Below, piece after piece: positions 41,433 through 43,616 of a stretch of 43,616 nucleotides of DNA (position 1 is the first letter of the stretch; each line of letters opens with the position of its first letter). The position numbers were made by a program, and so were the translations under genes. The notes beneath the pieces were generated by a model that saw nothing but the letters and a program-made list of their open reading frames with translations, did no database searches and was not told where the DNA came from. Source of the stretch: Paraburkholderia mimosarum LMG 23256 = NBRC 106338 (GTDB lineage: Bacteria > Pseudomonadota > Gammaproteobacteria > Burkholderiales > Burkholderiaceae). Location: positions 1-43,616 of the forward strand of contig NZ_BBJJ01000058.1 of NCBI RefSeq assembly GCF_000739815.1, read 5' to 3'.

Positions 41433-42350
41433 ATGCTCGACAACGTCACCATCAATCAACTGCGGGCCTTCGTCGCCGTGTGTGACCAAGGAAGCTTTTC
41501 CGGGGCTGCACGGGAGCTGAGGCGCGCACAGTCGGCGATCAGTCACGCGATCAACGCGCTCGAGAGTGCCTTCGATGTAGTGCTGTTCGAGCGCAACACC
41601 CGCAAAGCGACGCTTACGGCCGCGGGCCGCAGCCTCCTGCCCGATGCTCGTGGGGTGATTTCGCGCACCGAGGAAATGAAGATGCGCGCGGTTTCGATTG
41701 CTGAAGCCGGGGTCCCACAGGTCTCGATTGCCGTGGATACCTACTTTCCGCGTGCGCACCTCATCGAATGCCTGCGCACCCTGCAGGCGGACTTTCCGAC
41801 GGTGGCAATCAATCTGCGCATGACGACCATGCAGGGCGGCGAGCGTCTGGTGATCGAAGGCACGTGTGCGTTGGCGGTGACGATCACGGACGTGTCGGAG
41901 TTGAGCCCAGCCACCATGGAAAGGCAGCATTTATGTGACGCCCACATGGTGACCGTCTGTGCGCCATCGCATCCGCTGGCCGCAATCGCGGGGCAGATCC
42001 CGCGGGAAGAATTTGGCCGGCACATCCAGCTCGTCGTAACCGACAATCAGCCCGATGCCGAAAAGACGCAACAGGGGGTCGCCAGCGAGCGCCAGTGGTG
42101 GGTGAATGACCTCGGCGCGAAGCATGATCTGCTCAGGGGAGGCTTGTGCTGGGGGCACATGCCGCGCCATATGGTTGAGGAAGATCTCGCGAAGGGAACT
42201 CTTGTCGAACTCCAACGGCGCGCATGGCACATGCGCCCCCTCACGTTCATGATCTCGCACCGGCGCGGGTACTCGTTTTCAGAATGCGAGACACGGCTGG
42301 TCGAGCTCCTTGGCAATCGTCACCCTGGGCGCGCCCACAGTGATGATTAA
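41433..42350 (+). CDS. LysR-family transcriptional regulator
   Basis: A 305-residue full-length LysR protein. The helix-turn-helix lies at about 7-62 (CDQGSFSGAARELRRAQSAISHAINALE, NTRKATLTAAG), followed by the effector-binding domain (VSIAVDTYFPRAHLIECLR, VTVCAPSHPLAAI). It is divergent, by 107 bases, from the SDR-SDR-reductase operon. Its last codons overlap the 3' end of the convergent Old Yellow Enzyme pseudogene by 4 bases. Confidence 0.93.
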   Translation: MLDNVTINQLRAFVAVCDQGSFSGAARELRRAQSAISHAINALESAFDVVLFERNTRKATLTAAGRSLLPDARGVISRTEEMKMRAVSIAEAGVPQVSIAVDTYFPRAHLIECLRTLQADFPTVAINLRMTTMQGGERLVIEGTCALAVTITDVSELSPATMERQHLCDAHMVTVCAPSHPLAAIAGQIPREEFGRHIQLVVTDNQPDAEKTQQGVASERQWWVNDLGAKHDLLRGGLCWGHMPRHMVEEDLAKGTLVELQRRAWHMRPLTFMISHRRGYSFSECETRLVELLGNRHPGRAHSDD

Positions 42351-43256
42351 CTCATGGTGGCAAACGCGCCGGGCGTGAAGTCGGCAATCTGCTCGACGCG
42401 ATTTTGCCGTACCTTCTCGAGCCAGGCGGGGTCCTGCAGCAACGGGCGTCCGACCGCCACCAGATCGAACTCGTCGCGCTCCAGCCGCTTGAGCAGTTCG
42501 TCGAGCGGCGTCCGTTGCGCGATCTTGCCCCCGAAGGATTCGTAGACGTCACCCGACAGACCGACAGCGCCGACGGTTATCGCGGTGACACCTGTGAGCT
42601 TCTTTGCCCAGCCGGCAAGGTTCAGTTCACCATCGATCTCGGGGAAGGCCGGCTGCCAGAATTTTGGCTGCGAGAGATGGAAAGCGTCCGCGCCCGCTTC
42701 GACGAGCACGGCAAGCCACTGTTCCAGCGCCTTCGGCGTTTCTGCAAGTCGGGCACTGAAGTCTTTTGAGCCGCTCGGCATCCGACGCTGCGCGCGCGAA
42801 GGCGTCGATGGCATGAGCCACATCAGCGTCACTCATCGGCTGACTGATGCGCTCGCCCACCACGGAAATTCCCGAGGGGCTTTCGTAAGGTGCGGATGGT
42901 TTCCAAAACGGGGTGAGGTTAGAGAGCTTGTGTCCCACATGAACCAACTGCGGCACGATGCGCCCACCTGCCCCGTGCACCTCGTTCACTACGTTCTTCC
43001 AGCGCGCGAGCGCCGCTTCGCCATGAAAGCGCGGCATATCAGGCTCGTTCAGCGCAGCCGGACGGTCGATCCCGGCCGCCTCTGTAATGATGAGACCGAC
43101 GCCATTCTCGGCGCGGCGCCGATAGTAGCTGGCGACCTCCGCGGTCGGCACACCGCCCGGAGACCTGGAGCGTGTCATCGGCGCCATGACGATGCGATTC
43201 GCCAGGCTGAGGCCGTTCAGCTTGCAGGAACTGAAAAGGACGTCGAGATTGGGCAT
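42347..43256 (-). pseudogene. Old Yellow Enzyme-family flavin oxidoreductase with internal deletion and frameshift
   Basis: The first frame starts MPNLDVLFSSCKLNG and keeps the OYE N-terminal half: NRIVMAPMTRSRS, IITEAAGI, QLVHVGHKL and MSDADVAHAIDAFARAASDAERL. At that point about 75 residues, normally GFDAIEIHGAHGYL through the NRTRF region, are missing, and the sequence resumes in another frame at KDFSARLAETPKALEQ. It then runs to the normal C-terminus with GLSGDVYESFGG and LVAVGRPLLQDP. The substrate-binding His-Gly-Ala-His segment is lost, so no active enzyme can be made. The intact version would be an NAD(P)H-dependent enoate reductase of about 350-370 residues. Confidence 0.87.
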
Positions 43257-43616
43257 GGCATGTCTTCGTGGTGCACGAGATCGGGATGGGTGTGATCGAA
43301 TCTAGTCTGACGCGCTCGCACCGTGAAACGAGTTTTTTTAGGTCCTTCGCTTTACATTTACTGTTCTATCGGGACAACACCGCTGACGCACGAGCGGCCG
43401 GCTGTGCGTTTCGATCAGAATCAGGCCTGGTCGATCAAGACATCCACCATCAACCTGACGGGCTCGATCAGCACAACCAGGCATTAGTTACGCTCCCTTT
43501 CTCGCACCCGATCTCCAGATGTCCGCGCACGACGAAGACCTGACATGTTGGTCGAATGCGGTTTACAGATCGAATGATTCGGATAACGGATTGGTTGACT
43601 TATTCATCTCCATGTG
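43257..43616. other. Right end of window, gene-poor
   Basis: 360 bases with no complete gene. Apart from the cupin remnant at 43450-43545, no convincing coding frame, promoter or repeat is seen on either strand up to the window edge. Confidence 0.45.
43450..43545 (-). pseudogene. Remnant of a cupin gene related to 34305-34685
   Basis: The minus strand reads FVVRGHLEIGCEKGS, close to FVVRGHLKIEYEHGR of the intact cupin, also at DNA level. After a few bases it yields LVVLIEPV in another frame, matching WIVLIEPV about 35 residues later in that protein. The stretch between (the second cupin motif) is deleted and both ends are missing. Confidence 0.45.

Noticed and set aside
1..43616. CRISPR arrays, tRNA or rRNA genes, phage or conjugation modules
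   Set aside because: No repeat-spacer pattern, tRNA-like cloverleaf with expected arms, rRNA segment, or phage/transfer protein was recognised on either strand.

Overview
The window is high-GC DNA with gene families typical of Burkholderiaceae (Paraburkholderia, Caballeronia or Burkholderia). Indicators are LysR-SDR pairs, BON-domain proteins, DUF2382 stress proteins, a CopG/PHB-type esterase pair, a chemoreceptor ending in DWQTF, and a non-phosphorylating sugar-acid cluster. It reads as accessory chromosome or megaplasmid sequence: no ribosomal, tRNA or replication genes were seen, and there are many decayed genes.

Layout. (1) 1-2509: LysR regulator (cut by the window edge) divergent from an SDR, then a frameshifted pirin. 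(2) 2510-7658: about 1 kb of gene-poor DNA, then two tandem paralogous BNR/Asp-box (sialidase-fold) proteins separated by a perfect 15-bp-stem hairpin. (3) 7771-11960: SRPBCC protein, ribbon-helix-helix regulator with a well-formed symmetric operator on its own promoter, PHB-depolymerase-like esterase, Nudix hydrolase and CHAD protein. (4) 12015-22673: the largest system, a sugar catabolic and uptake locus. The minus strand carries a PhyH-family dioxygenase, LacI repressor, COG3618 lactonase (internally deleted), aldose 1-dehydrogenase, UxaA-type dehydratase, FAH-family enzyme and a truncated aldehyde dehydrogenase. The plus strand carries a ribose-type ABC importer and a RhaM-type mutarotase. 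The two arms diverge from a region bracketed by a 28-bp perfect inverted repeat, each copy holding two LacI-type palindromes. (5) 23037-26550: two membrane proteins and two DUF2382 proteins ending in a clear terminator. (6) 26657-27240: fragments of an IS3-family transposase and a FumC-like lyase. (7) 27245-33933: acetolactate-synthase-like ThDP enzyme, chemoreceptor with a sigma-28-like promoter, two BON proteins, a small membrane protein and an AraC regulator. (8) 34305-43616: cupin, LysR, a non-canonical SDR, CMD-family protein overlapping a MerR regulator, GlxA-type regulator divergent from a rhodanese, an SDR-SDR-NADP reductase operon divergent from a LysR, a deleted Old Yellow Enzyme and a cupin remnant.

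Functionally the sugar locus is the most coherent unit. Periplasmic binding and import, anomer interconversion, oxidation to a lactone, hydrolysis, dehydration and a second FAH-family step match the known non-phosphorylating D-arabinose/L-fucose type of route. Two enzymes in it (lactonase and aldehyde dehydrogenase) are broken, so the pathway as present here is either decaying or completed by genes elsewhere. The flanking regions repeat one theme: a LysR regulator beside an SDR or other small redox enzyme.
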